A program made the translations under genes and the position numbers. Shown here piece after piece: positions 46,901 to 54,869 of a stretch of DNA of 64,000 nt (positions are counted from its first letter, which is position 1; every line of letters begins with the position of its first letter). The notes below the pieces were generated by a model. That model was not told the DNA's origin. It was given only the letters and a program-made list of their open reading frames with translations, and ran no database searches. The stretch comes from Mytilus galloprovincialis (lineage: Eukaryota > Mollusca > Bivalvia > Mytilida > Mytilidae), in assembly GCF_965363235.1 (NCBI RefSeq), contig NC_134851.1, positions 23,423,847 to 23,487,846 on the forward strand. Direction: 5' to 3'.

Positions 46901-49900
46901 GGAATGATCGGGCTGATTGAAATGCTGGTATAGAATGTCGTTAGCATTAAGGTTAATGTCTGATCTATGACCGCACATACGTTTGGTAAGCCTTCCTTTC
47001 GTTTCACCGACGTATACCAATCCGCAAAGGTTGCACTCTAATCCGTAGACGACATTTATCGATATAGATATCGATATAGATATATAATTTTATACATATA
47101 GATGCTGATAGTGCTATATTCGTCTTCCTAACATTTAGAGTAATAATGTCTGACCGGCATGACAATTTAATGACCGTTAGAATAGAGAGCAAATCAAGAC
47201 GCTTTCAATTTTATGTAATGTTCCCTGGCTAGGCTATTTGGAGGTACAATTTCTGAAATATGTTAAATACAAAATCTGATTTATTAAAAAAAAGACTGTA
47301 TTTTACAGATTGTGGCTTTTTGAGTATAAAATTTAGTGCATGAAGATACCCGCGTCATTTTTCATACCTTCGTTATCAGTTGAGAACACAAACATGAATG
47401 TACTAGACAAGTTAATACATGTTCACTTGTACAATATCTGTACACATGGTAACGACGTATCTAAATTTGTCGCATGTAAAACAGAGTTCAATGCATTATG
47501 AAATGTAATAAGAATACTAAATCACTGGAACATGGTTGAGATGAATCACACTGTGTAAGCATTATTTTTTTAGAGCTTTCTACGACATTGGATGCGGATT
47601 ACAACTTTATTCAGAATCAGACGTCTCCGAAATTATTCAGGCAATACGATGGGAATCGGATGATTTTCAACGTTTGTATAAAGAAGACACAACGTTAAAA
47701 CAATACAAGCTGGAGACAGATTTTTTTAATATCAAGCCAAAAGATCCCAAATACAAAGGGAATTTTCCGAAAGATAGTTTGGGCATGATCACTGTGAAAG
47801 TAAAGCTTCCAAATGACATCAACTACCAGTTTCTACAGTTGAAAGCCTACATTAAATTTGGACAAAAGTGGAACATGGTAGAAACGTCTTTCAAGGTAAC
47901 TATGGAATAAAAATATGGTCCCCTAACGATTTTTCGAAGGAATAGAATAATGGTCAATTTTGTCTCCTTCTGACAGGCATGATCACCTTTATCAAAGTGT
48001 GGCGATGCTGGATATTAGTATTTAAGGTGGTATCCAACACCTTCACTTAACTTCATTTGGCTCGTTTAATTTTCATAAAATTTTGACAAAGTATTTACTT
48101 TGACCCTTTAACAAAAATATGAAAATTTCAAAAAATTTTAACCAACCAATTGATCAGAAAAAATACACTGGTTATAGCAATTTGGCAATTTTGATCATTG
48201 AGAAGCTTAATATCCCTTTTACAACACAACGTAATTAAAACGTTTAACTAACTTTACAGAGTTGTCATCCCGGTAGTGTTAGGTACCACCTTAAGAAAAC
48301 TCCTTTGTTAATTCCATAATTTAAAATAGGGCAGTTGTATCCTACCACGCAGAATAAATAATTTTGCATGAAATTGGAATGATTATATTTATTTCTGAAA
48401 TAAAGTTTTGTTAAGGTATCGCCTTGAATTGGTATTCGTTATTTGATTATTTTGAACTATCTATTTTTAAGAGGTATATTTAGTTTTTAATTTTTATTAA
48501 ACAGGTTGTAGGTAAAAACCTATGGCAATTTTTAGCTATGGTGAAATTATTGTCCCTTATTATGATATTTCATTGATTATTTCATCTTAATCGCTAAATA
48601 AGTAAACACAAGCCTTCATTCAAATCGCTTACCAGTTTCAAAGTTTCAAGTTCTTTTAAAACAATTAGACTTGTGTTCTAGCAGACAAGTGGTGTGTTAA
48701 ATATTTTAAAAAATACGCAACATTACAAAATAAACTTGACTGTCGTTTTCTTATTATTTTGAAATTATTTTAGGAGAAATCTGTCACGTTTCAAACTGCT
48801 AAAATAGACGCACTCTGTATTGTTTCAAAACCAATAAAGGAACGTATACACATCACACCAGATGGTTGCAAGTATGTTGCAAAAACTGACAAGGGCATTC
48901 AAATAGAGTTTCCCCCTGGTGCAGTTGAAAAAGATGAGTCGATTCGTTTACATGTACGTATACAAGTGTTCTATATGTTTAGGTTGCATTTTTGTTAATA
49001 TAGACGATACAATTTACCATATGAACTACTTTTACGGCTAAAACTTGTCATGCTGTTATTTTGTTTTTGTTAAACAGCTTCTACCTTTCTCATATGGAAT
49101 TTTGAGTAAATAGCCAAAATTTTAAGATTGGATAACATTCATCTTTCAAGAGCAATGTATTGTCAAGCAGTCATCTTATTTTGTTGGTGCATATATGAAG
49201 TAGGTAGAACAACCTGTTATACTTAGACATCTTTAACGCATTCAGTATGTAGTAAATTGAGCTTTTGTTTTATGGAGGAAAATATTGAAAAAAATTAAGG
49301 TATAGAACCACCTTATTCAGGCCCGGTCGGAAAGAACATACAAGAAAGTCGTACATATTTAATAGTTCCTTCGCATAGCTGTATTCTTGTCAATAGCGGA
49401 TATATATTTAGGTAGTTTTTTGTACCAAATGCAAGCTTGTGGACTTGGGATCACTGTAGAACCCTTGTTGATAGATTTATTCAAATAATAAAGAAATTAA
49501 TGCAATTATGATAGGAGGGGACATTTAGCCTGTTGTTCAGATCTGAAGTTCCTGTTTTTGTACTGTCAAACTTCCGGGAACCAGCACGCTCTAATATGCA
49601 ATTAAAGGTGTGCTTGAAATTGAGGACAATTACAAAACTGTATGTGTTATACAAATCCTAAATTGATTATTTCATTACAATATCCTTTTCAAACATTCTA
49701 CATCATCTGATATAAAAGATAGAAGTTATATTAACATTCAAATATCTTGTTTTGTCAGGTTGTTCCAATAAACAAGGAAATTTTACAACGACAGTACGAA
49801 GAACGAAATAAGACAGGAGAAGCAATTTTGGCACTGTCCGATTGCTTGTATACTACTGGAGATGCGACCCTGAAGAAGAAGGTTCAAGTCAAACTACCAC

Positions 49901-52900
49901 TAAATGATGTTAGAAAACCCACAGAGTCAGATGAAGACTATGTATACAGACTTTTCAGACAAAACACCAACGGACAATTTACACTGACAGATAACGTGGT
50001 CACGGTTGATGAAGACCACAATGCAGTCTTTGAAACGGATAAGATCTCTGGGTAAATATGGTTAACAATGATTTAATGAGTTGTATGAATAACCAAAATG
50101 GAAAGTCCTTAATCGAGACCACGTGTACTTCACATTGCAGCACCAGATGCGCTTTTTGGAAATGAGGCATTAGGATGGTAAGAAACTGAGCAAATAAATG
50201 CCAAATTATATTAGAAAAGAAGATAGAACTTACACATAACGCCAACGTTGGAAAGAAATGAGATAAAAAAGCAGGAATACAATTTCTTTATTTTAAACAA
50301 TTTTCTGCAATTGAGAACATCCAATATTCCATAACTTAACAACAGTGTTACTGAGTTCGGGGAAATCCTACGAGACAAACGGTTCCATAACAAAGGTACA
50401 CTAAGAGTGGTTAGTTTATTTGAAGTCCAAAGTACTGACTAATGCATCCGAATAATTGTTTGACACATTTGAATATGTTTTGACTATTACATAAGACGAT
50501 AGGTCCATCTAGTAATCAGTTGATCCCTTATATTGTTTGGTTATAGTGTTATTGTTAAACAAATATATGGGTTCAAACACAAGTAAAAAATTTACTTGAA
50601 ATCACAAAATTACTAAAACATACAATAAATTCAAAACAGAAAGTCCCCCACATATCATATTCTTGACTCGGCACAATAGTTATCTTTTGTAGAAAGATTT
50701 AATCTGATTGTTTTAGCATTTATTAACAGAAAGGGGAGCCGGCACACTATGTCAACAACATGGAAAATATCAAACATAAGTCAAATAAGAGTTAGCTATT
50801 GCTGTTAATTTAGTATTGAAATTTAAGTCCGACAACAAGGTTGGACATTGTTTATATGGTAAATAATGTATCAGTGTTCCTTTGCCTTGATGTTTTTGTT
50901 TGAAAAGCTGTTGTAGTTTAGGAGTCTGGTATATTTCTGTGCTGTGATGTTAAACTATTGTTTCAAGTTAGGTATTAACCGTTACTACGATAAAAGGGAT
51001 ACATCGATAAGGTGAATGTTGGCTCCTGTATAAACTTTAAATCCGCTGTGTTCTTTGCACCTGTCCTAAATCATGGTCCTTTATAGCTTGTTGTTCGGTG
51101 TGAGGCAATGCCTCGTATGGAAGGCCGTACTTTTATCCATTTATTACCATTATATATATTTCATATTGATTAAGTACTTTGGTATTCATAACCTGTTTTT
51201 TTTTCATTTTAGAACAAGCGTTTCTCTGATAGGGAATGGCGAACTAAAAAAGGGTCCATTAGTAATATCTAGCAACCTCGAGGAAATGCATGGCTATAAT
51301 TACGTTTGTAAAATCCTATTCTTTGTTAGTGACGTCACTCTACGTTCGCTAACAGTGTTGCTGGCTTGTATTGAAAAATCAAAGATGCAAGCGTTCTGTC
51401 AAAATTGCGAGGAACGAGGATATCGTCTTTTTAAGAACTGGATAAGTAAAGATTTGGTCTTAAAACCTCAAATAAAAATTGACATCGCATTGAAAGGATG
51501 TTTCAGTTTGCCACGTTTCGTTGCAAGGAGAAGATTAGACCTGACATTTTTACCAAACTCGTCGGAGAATTTTACCAGATTTGTAGTAGAAGTTAAACAT
51601 AGAATCGACCAGGATGCATACGGTATTTTGTTACTCACCAAAGATAAGGAGATCATCGATGAAATTAGCTATAATACACATGCATCCTTATCCATTAATA
51701 GAAGAAATACTATGGATCTCGGAGTGGGACGGGAATTGACGTTTATAAAAGAAAGTGATGACAAGCAACCTACACCTTCAGTCAGTAAATACAGTGATGA
51801 AGGTATAAAAAACTATTCGAATACCAAACCAGTAACGAATGTTTTACAATTGTTAAAGCTATATTATATCATGGTTATTACAAATTTTTTTTTCGTTTTT
51901 CGGTTATTTATATGTTTACTGAAGTTTTGTGAGATTACGTCGACTTACGAATATTCACTGCCCGTGCCTATACTATTATCAAGTTTTGAATCAATTTTAC
52001 GCTGCTGAATATATCATTTTATCAATCTGTTATAGAGGATGTTTTTCGTGATGCGTTTTGTCATTTGATTTTGCCATGTGATTATAGATTTTCCGATTAG
52101 GTTTTCCCCTGAGTTTAGTATTTTTGTGATTTTACTTTTTTTCCCGTATAAGTTGTAATTAACATTATCTATTTTATCATATTATTGCTATCTACGAATC
52201 TGGATGATCTAGCAATATAGAATCAAAACATATATTTTTTGATAAAACTAGTATGCATTGTGACTAACTAAAGTAAAACAAATGACTTAACTCCGAAGTA
52301 AATTCAACAAGGGTTAATCCAGGACAACTGTATAAAATTAACGTCATCAACTAATAAAAACAGTAAAAACATTCATATTCCTGCTTGGACAAAAAAAAAT
52401 AAGACTAACGTCTAGATGTATATCTAGCTAAACATCTCTCTTATACGATGGCGGTACTTTCATAACGTTTAATGTGCACTTTACCGCTTATTTTTCCTGA
52501 TAACATATGTTTCATTTCATTTGTTGGAATTTCATTAGACTGAAACTTATTGCTTTTCAATATACATTATATATCTTCACATGATTATTTTTATTTTTTG
52601 ATTATTTCGTAATTCTAAAAGTCTCCATTCCTTCTGCTTTTCCGATATTATGCTCTGCTATACACGAAAAACATTATATATTTGTACTTTTCAGATTTCC
52701 TGACAGACAAGGGTGTGATGGCCGTAGCAAAGTTGCTTAATTCAAACAAAATGTTTGAAACTGTAATAAATCTGGATATGAAACAGGTTCAATATGACCA
52801 GATTTGTGAGAAGGTGTCGATCAGCAGTAGGCAGTCTTTCACACTTCTGAAAACAGCTTTAGATCTACAGAAAAGTAACAAGGTTGAAAAGTTAATATCT

Positions 52901-52990
52901 GCCCTTGAAAGCGCTGAAGAATGCGGGCTAGCTGACAGTATTCGCGAATTGTACGAAGAACGACAAGACCTGTCCAAAATACAAAAGTAA
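28452..52990 (+). CDS. Gene B: ZU5-UPA death-fold protein with expanded linker (863 aa)
   Basis: Nineteen coding exons: 28452-28528, 29100-29186, 30250-30330, 31869-31964, 33193-33255, 34072-34140, 34697-34750, 35357-35416, 36708-36761, 37005-37058, 37569-37622, 38366-38419, 41452-41505, 42043-42096, 47574-47895, 48774-48953, 49759-50051, 51213-51802 and 52695-52990. They sum to 2592 nt, 863 codons plus TAA. All introns are GT-AG with phases matching gene A. The ATG follows an acceptor directly (TTTTTAG|CCATGG), as in gene A. Layout: helical block 1-113, cassette linker 114-304, beta-rich region 304-430, ZU5 about 430-540, UPA-like about 569-730, death fold 766-863. It is a tandem paralog of gene A, same strand, 8.6 kb downstream. 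It is about 24.5 kb long because several introns hold repeats, including a Penelope-like element. The function is unknown, with the same inference as for gene A. Confidence 0.85.
28795..29030 (+). repeat. Mussel repeat, CTGAACTCGGAGGAAAATTC family
   Basis: Contains ATACTAAACTCAGAGGAAAA, CAAGAACTGTCATATTCCTG and CTAAACCTCTCACTTTGATG. It is in intron 1 of gene B, just upstream of exon 2. Confidence 0.6.
29238..29450 (-). repeat. Mussel CGAAACGCGCGTCTGGCG-family repeat, reverse
   Basis: On the + strand it reads CATTATAGATACCAAGACT, CCAGACGTGCGTTTCGTC, GACTCATCAGTGACGCTCG and TACCTGAGGTAGATAAGTC. It is in intron 2 of gene B. Confidence 0.7.
30618..30779. repeat. Foldback element, arms of about 75 bp
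   Basis: The two halves are imperfect inverse complements: CGTGTAATACGATATTTATC...CAAAACGC on the left, and GCGTTTTAAATTTG...GATCACACTCGATG on the right. The apex is TTGGCGAGCCTC. The outer ends GATTCCACCAC and AGTGGTAGAATC also pair. It resembles the foldback at 23473 in overall plan and apex. It is in intron 3 of gene B. A run of 14 C lies upstream at about 30175-30188. Confidence 0.7.
31395..31625 (-). repeat. Mussel CGAAACGCGCGTCTGGCG-family repeat, reverse
   Basis: On the + strand it starts AAATAAACTCATCATAGATG and continues to CCTGAGGTAGAAAAGCCTTA. It is useful because it shows the normal family tail, which matches the sequence abutting the gene A start. It is in intron 3 of gene B. 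Confidence 0.7.
33193..42096 (+). CDS. Gene B exons 5-14: linker cassette array
   Basis: Ten small exons of 63, 69, 54, 60, 54, 54, 54, 54, 54 and 54 nt, all phase 2-2. They encode QNSPIEETGSDLNDSSEFSP, STDSYLTFIQQQTGNGRRP, STDIFQRRTEEQCAELPG, PSNNSPKLTRGKYTNIPRP, STQIGQPAREDHCLEIS, LTDIDQQKTEENCTESSG, STYRSKKKTGETSTKRPG, STNRSKKKTGVTTTKRPG, STNIDQDVNDGKYSEIP and STQIPEQNMNEQRTEIVG. Most begin at AG|GTCAACA and end Pro-Gly or Pro-Arg split across the next junction. The product is a polar tether of about 190 residues with no globular signature. Gene A has a tether of 62 residues in the same place. The cassettes are interchangeable in frame, so isoforms of many lengths are possible. Every exon has intact GT-AG sites. 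Gene A's exon 7 has the same pattern. Confidence 0.8.
33655..33835 (+). repeat. Mussel CGAAACGCGCGTCTGGCG-family repeat
   Basis: GATTACCTTAGCTGTATTTG, GACGAAACGCGCGTCTGGCG and AATCCTGGTACCTTTGATAA. It is a well-preserved copy in intron 5 of gene B. Confidence 0.75.
34447..34640 (-). mobile_element. Naiad-like Penelope element, 3' fragment
   Basis: On the + strand it opens ATAAAAGAGGGACGAAAGAT and ends soon after GGTGCTCCGGAAGGGTAA. It is shorter than the other copies. It is in intron 6 of gene B. Confidence 0.7.
35740..36560. repeat. Cluster of repeats between linker exons 8 and 9
   Basis: A block with CCTCGGGGACTGATAGTC and ACCGAAGCACTGACTAC (35757-35835) recurs in reverse as GTCCCCGAGGGTATCACCAG (36415-36440). 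GAAGTCAGTACATCGGTG with a following ACATGAATATCAATAATGTG (36085-36150) recurs as GAAGTCAGCACTTCGGTG (36440-36500). Between them lies a CGAAACGCGCGTCTGGCG-family copy (36195-36375), and a short second piece follows at 36507-36560. This looks like one repeat family interrupted and partly duplicated by insertion. Confidence 0.55.
37459..38698 (+). repeat. Tandem duplication of a linker exon with its introns
   Basis: About 37459-37927 and 38253-38698 are direct copies. Each has AATCGGTCAAC at its start, a GCTTGGTTTTTATATACTAG-type intron, a 54-nt exon, TCTTTCTTTTTATAAACCTC, CAAGTTTTGGATCCACAAAA and GGGATGAGATTATCAC-like ends. The exons differ at only a few positions (GETSTK versus GVTTTK). Intron similarity this clear between adjacent exons points to a recent duplication. 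The 325-bp spacer starts with a fragment (37929-38060) of the GGCCCAAAGGGCCA repeat. Confidence 0.8.
39262..39664 (-). repeat. Mussel GATGTGGTATGATTGCC repeat, reverse
   Basis: On the + strand: CTTTTTCAACTGATTTGTAT, CCAGGTTAGGGGAGGGTTGG, AGTCAGGAGCCTGTAATTCA, GGGCGTACGGTGACCTATA and GTTGTCTCATTGGCAATC. It is in intron 12 of gene B. Confidence 0.75.
39864..41316. repeat. 1.45-kb GGCCCAAAGGGCCA repeat, copy 1
   Basis: The left end is a hairpin, AGCTCACCTGGCCCAAAGGG with its complement after it. A GTCCGGCGTCGTCGTC-type microsatellite follows, then two internal units of about 0.65 kb (each with CTTCTCCTCTGAAACTAC, AACCAAGATGGCC and AGATAGAGATAAACTGTAAA). The right end is GTGAGCGACACAGGCTCTTG and TCCTCTAGTTTTT. 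I recognise this as a very common bivalve repeat. No transposase is seen and the class is unresolved. It is in intron 12 of gene B. Confidence 0.75.
42140..42345 (-). repeat. Mussel GAGTGTTAATGAGACAACTC repeat, reverse
   Basis: On the + strand: GTTTCTCGTTTCTCGATTTT, TTGGTTTTCCCGTTTGAATG, GCTTGCTGTTCGGTGTGAG and TTGAGAGTTGTCTCAATGGC. It is in intron 14 of gene B, about 45 bp past the exon 14 donor. Confidence 0.7.
42401..44089. repeat. GGCCCAAAGGGCCA repeat, copy 2, inverted, with a nested insertion
   Basis: This is the inverse of 39864-41316. It starts AACTAGAGGCTCTAAAGAG and ends CTTTGGGCCAGGTGAGCT. It also shows two internal units (CTTGGTCGAATGGCC and CTTGGTTGGTTGGCC). About 42455-42836 is a Naiad-like 3' fragment nested inside it. 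Copies 1 and 2 flank a segment of about 1.08 kb that carries gene B exons 13 and 14. Confidence 0.75.
42455..42836 (+). mobile_element. Naiad-like 3' fragment nested in a repeat
   Basis: Runs from TTTTACGGACGCCATCACG through GTTTCACAAATGATATCGGA, CCACATGTGGAGCAGGATCT and GCCATGGCGTTGTCAGTTTG to TCGTTCGTCCCTCTTTTA. Its orientation is opposite to the large copy. The host repeat resumes straight after with GATTCATGACAAAATTGTG, so it inserted after the host repeat did. Confidence 0.75.
44219..47060 (-). mobile_element. Penelope-like retroelement, Naiad type, 5'-truncated
   Basis: An open frame of 767 codons (47020 down to 44717) plus a 3' part ending at TCTTTCGTCCCTCTTTTA (about 44219). Domain order is GIY-YIG nuclease, CxC motif, then reverse transcriptase, which is the permuted order known for the Naiad clade. 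In-frame sequence upstream of the frame (VYGLECNLC) supplies the first Cys pair of the CCHH nuclease motif, then the element stops at an ATATCG microsatellite near 47060. The DNA just after the frame holds the family's usual C-terminal block (also at 59.9 kb) outside the frame. The copy therefore looks broken near both ends but largely whole between. It lies antisense in intron 14 of gene B. Confidence 0.85.
44717..47020 (-). CDS. Naiad-like GIY-YIG / reverse transcriptase polyprotein, partial
   Basis: Residues are numbered from the TTG codon at 47020; this is probably not a true start, because the nuclease domain begins upstream. GIY-YIG: VYVGETKGRLTKRMCGHRSD (2-21), HFNQPDHS (33-40) and DYWIRQLGTATPYGCND (71-87), with the zinc-binding His residues. 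CxC: PPDCTCASSKF (about 283-293) followed by GHVITGDL. Reverse transcriptase: a basic and acidic fingers region (YVVVPADKAPNNIVFV), SLYWIPKLHK, TFDFSTLYTSIPH (565-577, catalytic Asp), GIPMGTNCAPLLADLF (654-669) and FRYIDDVLSLN (697-707, YxDD box). The enzyme would copy RNA into DNA at a nick made by the nuclease. No in-frame UGA interrupts it, unlike the selenoprotein Naiads known from some clams. It is mobile DNA, not a host gene. Confidence 0.85.
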   Translation of the reverse strand: MVYVGETKGRLTKRMCGHRSDINLNANDILYQHFNQPDHSIVSMTVRIIEKIYHSSNNPNLSTTLRRQKEDYWIRQLGTATPYGCNDKIDGIGILSSPSCNSVNVMNIFNSTPRRRRSHGHRHYTSPSLHDVSINDLLPFIQKPLGIHHIRTKLYSLPLSKLHSLFNLCLESTVTNPHSNQYKLEAIISDIASHRLFKPVRIGKDEKEKRFFLNLSFANKGLDGVNLGNILHHKLVQSKIPPYFKDQSVPIISYTYTKPIATKIFNYKRVLQDLDIDDFKSKPPDCTCASSKFTYNPAGHVITGDLNIVNNTSLRNVLSKGPKYREPKSINWNYNFKILMDSVEDYARQWAKREKEDVDTLSEWIKAVRSLIQIRIKKLNGSINAHATSIFKDPNVAKHLSDLHDKYVVVPADKAPNNIVFVCKSHYINCLINELGIDNSLGNSTYTLTTLTKEEILDNHRSVLCSFGISTKDEELDLPSLYWIPKLHKCPYKQRYIAGSSKCSTKPLSKLLTSILSAIKDGLQSYCETAYSRGGVNQMWILKNSKDLLEYIQSNSLSSCNSIKTFDFSTLYTSIPHSKLKDKLKELILLCFIKKNGQRRYKYLVLGRDKSYFVKNHSDSNKKFSETDIIKMLDFLIDNIFVTFGGRVFQQTVGIPMGTNCAPLLADLFLYYYEADFMQELLRKKDKKLAISFNSTFRYIDDVLSLNNSKFGDYVERIYPIELEIKDTTDTVMSASYLDLHLEIDNKGRLKTKQNFTTKEMISAFQL
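47059..47084. repeat. ATATCG/ATAGAT microsatellite at the element boundary
   Basis: A short run of CGATATAGATAT units marks the 5' truncation point of the Naiad-like element. Insertion near microsatellites is a known bias of this clade. Confidence 0.6.
47574..51802 (+). CDS. Gene B exons 15-18: beta-rich region, ZU5 and UPA-like domains
   Basis: Exons 47574-47895, 48774-48953, 49759-50051 and 51213-51802. The first three have exactly the lengths of their gene A partners. The beta-rich part has MITVKVKLPNDINYQFLQLK. ZU5 has TPDGCKYVAKTDK then IEFPPGAVEKDESIRLHV, with SDCLYTTGDATL and KKVQVKLPLNDVRKP further on. The UPA-like part has CKILFFVSDV, LTVLLACIEKSKMQAFCQ, YRLFKNWISKDLVLKP and RLDLTFLPNSSEN. 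The tail after ILLLTKDKE is shorter than in gene A and differs in sequence. I place the donor at GATGAAG|GTATAA (phase 1), matching gene A. Read-through would continue to a stop at 52008 and add a hydrophobic stretch (NFFFVFRLFICLLKF). Confidence 0.8.
48022..48294 (-). mobile_element. TTAA-flanked MITE, piggyBac-like, copy 2
   Basis: Starts TTAAGGTGGTATCC and ends GGTAGTGTTAGGTACCACC followed by TTAA. It is the inverse of the element at 5034-5293, about 273 bp long. It is in intron 15 of gene B. Confidence 0.7.
50052..51212. other. Intron 17 of gene B with repeat fragments
   Basis: About 50580-50720 resembles the repeat with AAAATTACTAAAAC and CCACATATCATATTCTTGAC. About 51070-51130 is a reverse partial copy of the GAGTGTTAATGAGACAACTC family (TTTATAGCTTGTTGTTCGGT). 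The rest is unassigned. Confidence 0.5.
52050..52470. repeat. Two opposed copies of the GAACTCGGAGGAAAATTC family
   Basis: About 52050-52150 is a reverse copy (TTTGCCATGTGATTATAGAT, CCCCTGAGTTTAGTATTTTT). About 52280-52470 is a forward diverged copy (ACTTAACTCCGAAGTAAATT, TTCATATTCCTGCTTGG). Both lie in the last intron of gene B. Confidence 0.55.
52695..52990 (+). CDS. Gene B exon 19: C-terminal death-fold-like domain
   Basis: The exon has the same length (296 nt) and ends as gene A exon 12. It encodes FLTDKGVMAVAKLLNSNKM, NLDMKQVQYDQICEKVS, SSRQSFTLLKTALDLQ and KVEKLISALESAEECGLADS, finishing DLSKIQK before the TAA. Helix-forming residues and the Arg-Gln, Leu-Leu, Ala-Leu-Glu spacing are kept between paralogs, which supports a folded interaction domain. 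A CARD-like fold is my preferred reading; a death domain is the alternative. Confidence 0.75.
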
Positions 52991-53650
52991 CATGGACAAT
53001 ATTTTCCTGACCAATTTGATAAATTTGGTCATCTAGCTCTCAACGTTTGCATGAACTTGAACATCGTATGATTTGAGAGTTATAAAGTAAGGTATACAAA
53101 GAAAAGAGCTTTAAAAGAACAACAATATCTCGGCTTATGAGTTCAAATGTCTCTCTGGTGTTTTTCGCATCCCTTTCATAACATGTTTTTTTGTATAGCC
53201 TTAATTATTTTAACTTTCTTTTTTTCTTTTATTCCTCTCCTTCTTTTTTTTCACAAACTATTACGTATAATAAGCAAAGTTTATTTATTAGTCTTTCTAT
53301 TGACAGAACAGGCTCACAGTATATATTTTTTGGTATATCAGCATTTTTTGAAAAAAAACTTATATAAATTGTTTTTATATATGTGTATAACGCTTCATCT
53401 TATATAACCTGATTTTGTTTAAGGAAGAATCTATTTTTTAAAACTGAAATACCTAGAACATTGAGGTTGCTCTTTGTAAATACAACTGTTTTATAATCCA
53501 TGCCGTTTTTTGTTTTGTTTACCTACTGGTTCTCCGATTCGATCAGTATATTTAATCTCTTAAAGAGGCTGGTGTACATTTAACCCCAGAGACGAAACGG
53601 CAACAGCTGTGTCATCGATACAAAAATATAAGCGTTTGATATATTTTTTT
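52991..53650. other. Gene B 3' region, no gene seen
   Basis: Presumed 3' UTR and AT-rich flank. The hydrophobic frame at 53147-53407 is low-complexity T-rich sequence. No polyadenylation signal can be assigned. Confidence 0.45.
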
Positions 53651-53654
53651 CTAG

Positions 53655-53780
53655 TTTGGTTCCACAATACTTTTAATCTTTAACTTGTTTGGCTTTTTAT
53701 ATGAGTGTTCCTGCTGAGTCTTATGTAGACGACATTCGCGTCTGGTGTTCTAAAATATAAAGCTTGGTATCTATTATCAG
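53655..53780 (+). repeat. Mussel CGAAACGCGCGTCTGGCG-family repeat, diverged
   Basis: GAGTCTTATGTAGACGACA, CGCGTCTGGTGTTCTAAA and GCTTGGTATCTATTATCAG. Confidence 0.6.
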
Positions 53781-53989
53781 ATTAAACAATTAAGGGCCCA
53801 ACTGTATTTGAATCCGCTGTTGTGCGCGGTTCCTAATGGAATTCGTGCTGCTGGTAGTTCCTATTGTTATAGAGTGGTTGCAAATTGTGTTTGTTTGTTT
53901 TCATTTTCATTTGCTCTCAAATGATTTGATGGTTTGTTTTATCGGTGAAACAATGTATTTTTAAAAAGTGATAAACCTCCAATAATTTG

Positions 53990-54860
53990 ACCGAAAAAAA
54001 AGCCTAGGAAATAACTAGAAAACGTGCAGGAAATTGACAATCTTATATTTACAATGGTCAAACTGGCAACCTGATTTCTATGATGAGTTTATTTATAGAT
54101 GATTATACGGTGTGAGCTTCTCGTATTGTTTAAAGCCGAACGCTGACATAATATTGTTAATTTCAGTGCCAATGGTCTCATTAGAAACGTTGTCTTATTG
54201 GCAATCATATCACATTTTCTTTTGTATATGTAACATACATTCATACATTTTCTCGTTTTTAGCTGGTTAAAGATCTCTACAGATTGCAGTCTTGTAATTG
54301 ACTGCTACAAAGGCTTACAAAACAGCTGATCTTTGAAAATAAAAAAATAAAAAATGCTACATAGAAAAAAAAATCATGTTTATATCATGTATGTACTAAT
54401 ATACATGTGAAATTGTGATTTAATAAAACGTTGCGTAATCCTGAAGTCAAAACATTTTTTTTTTCTACTTTCTGTTTGCTGTTCTTACTAGTCCGCACCA
54501 CTTCCATTAAACATGATGTCCTTCCACTTTCCTGGATTGATATCCCAAAATAGATGCAAGATTTTTTCAAATCTATATATTTGTTTCAATTCAGCATAAA
54601 CCTATAATCAAACATTAAAAAATGTCAAAAAATGGACTGTTTTGTTTCCCTCCATGTTTTGACATGTACCGGAAACTGGAGTTGTAATACAAGACTGGTA
54701 CCTACATTCTGATGTATAATAATTACATTTATTAATAAGAACAAAAAACATAAGAATTAAAACCAATTTGTCCGAAAACAATTGAAGGTCTTTCTACTTC
54801 GACTTCGATAATAAAGAATCAAATTCAAGAATAAAATGTTACAAGTTATCACTTTTGTTG
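53990..54860. other. Intergenic sequence with one repeat fragment
   Basis: About 54100-54225 is a reverse fragment of the GATGTGGTATGATTGCC family (GTTGTCTTATTGGCAATC). Nothing else was recognised. Confidence 0.45.
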
Positions 54861-54869
54861 CATACAATT

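Noticed and set aside
44717-47020. Telomerase or a domesticated host reverse transcriptase gene
   Set aside because: GIY-YIG plus CxC, the repeat-like 3' end and multiple fragments elsewhere show that it is a mobile Penelope-like element.
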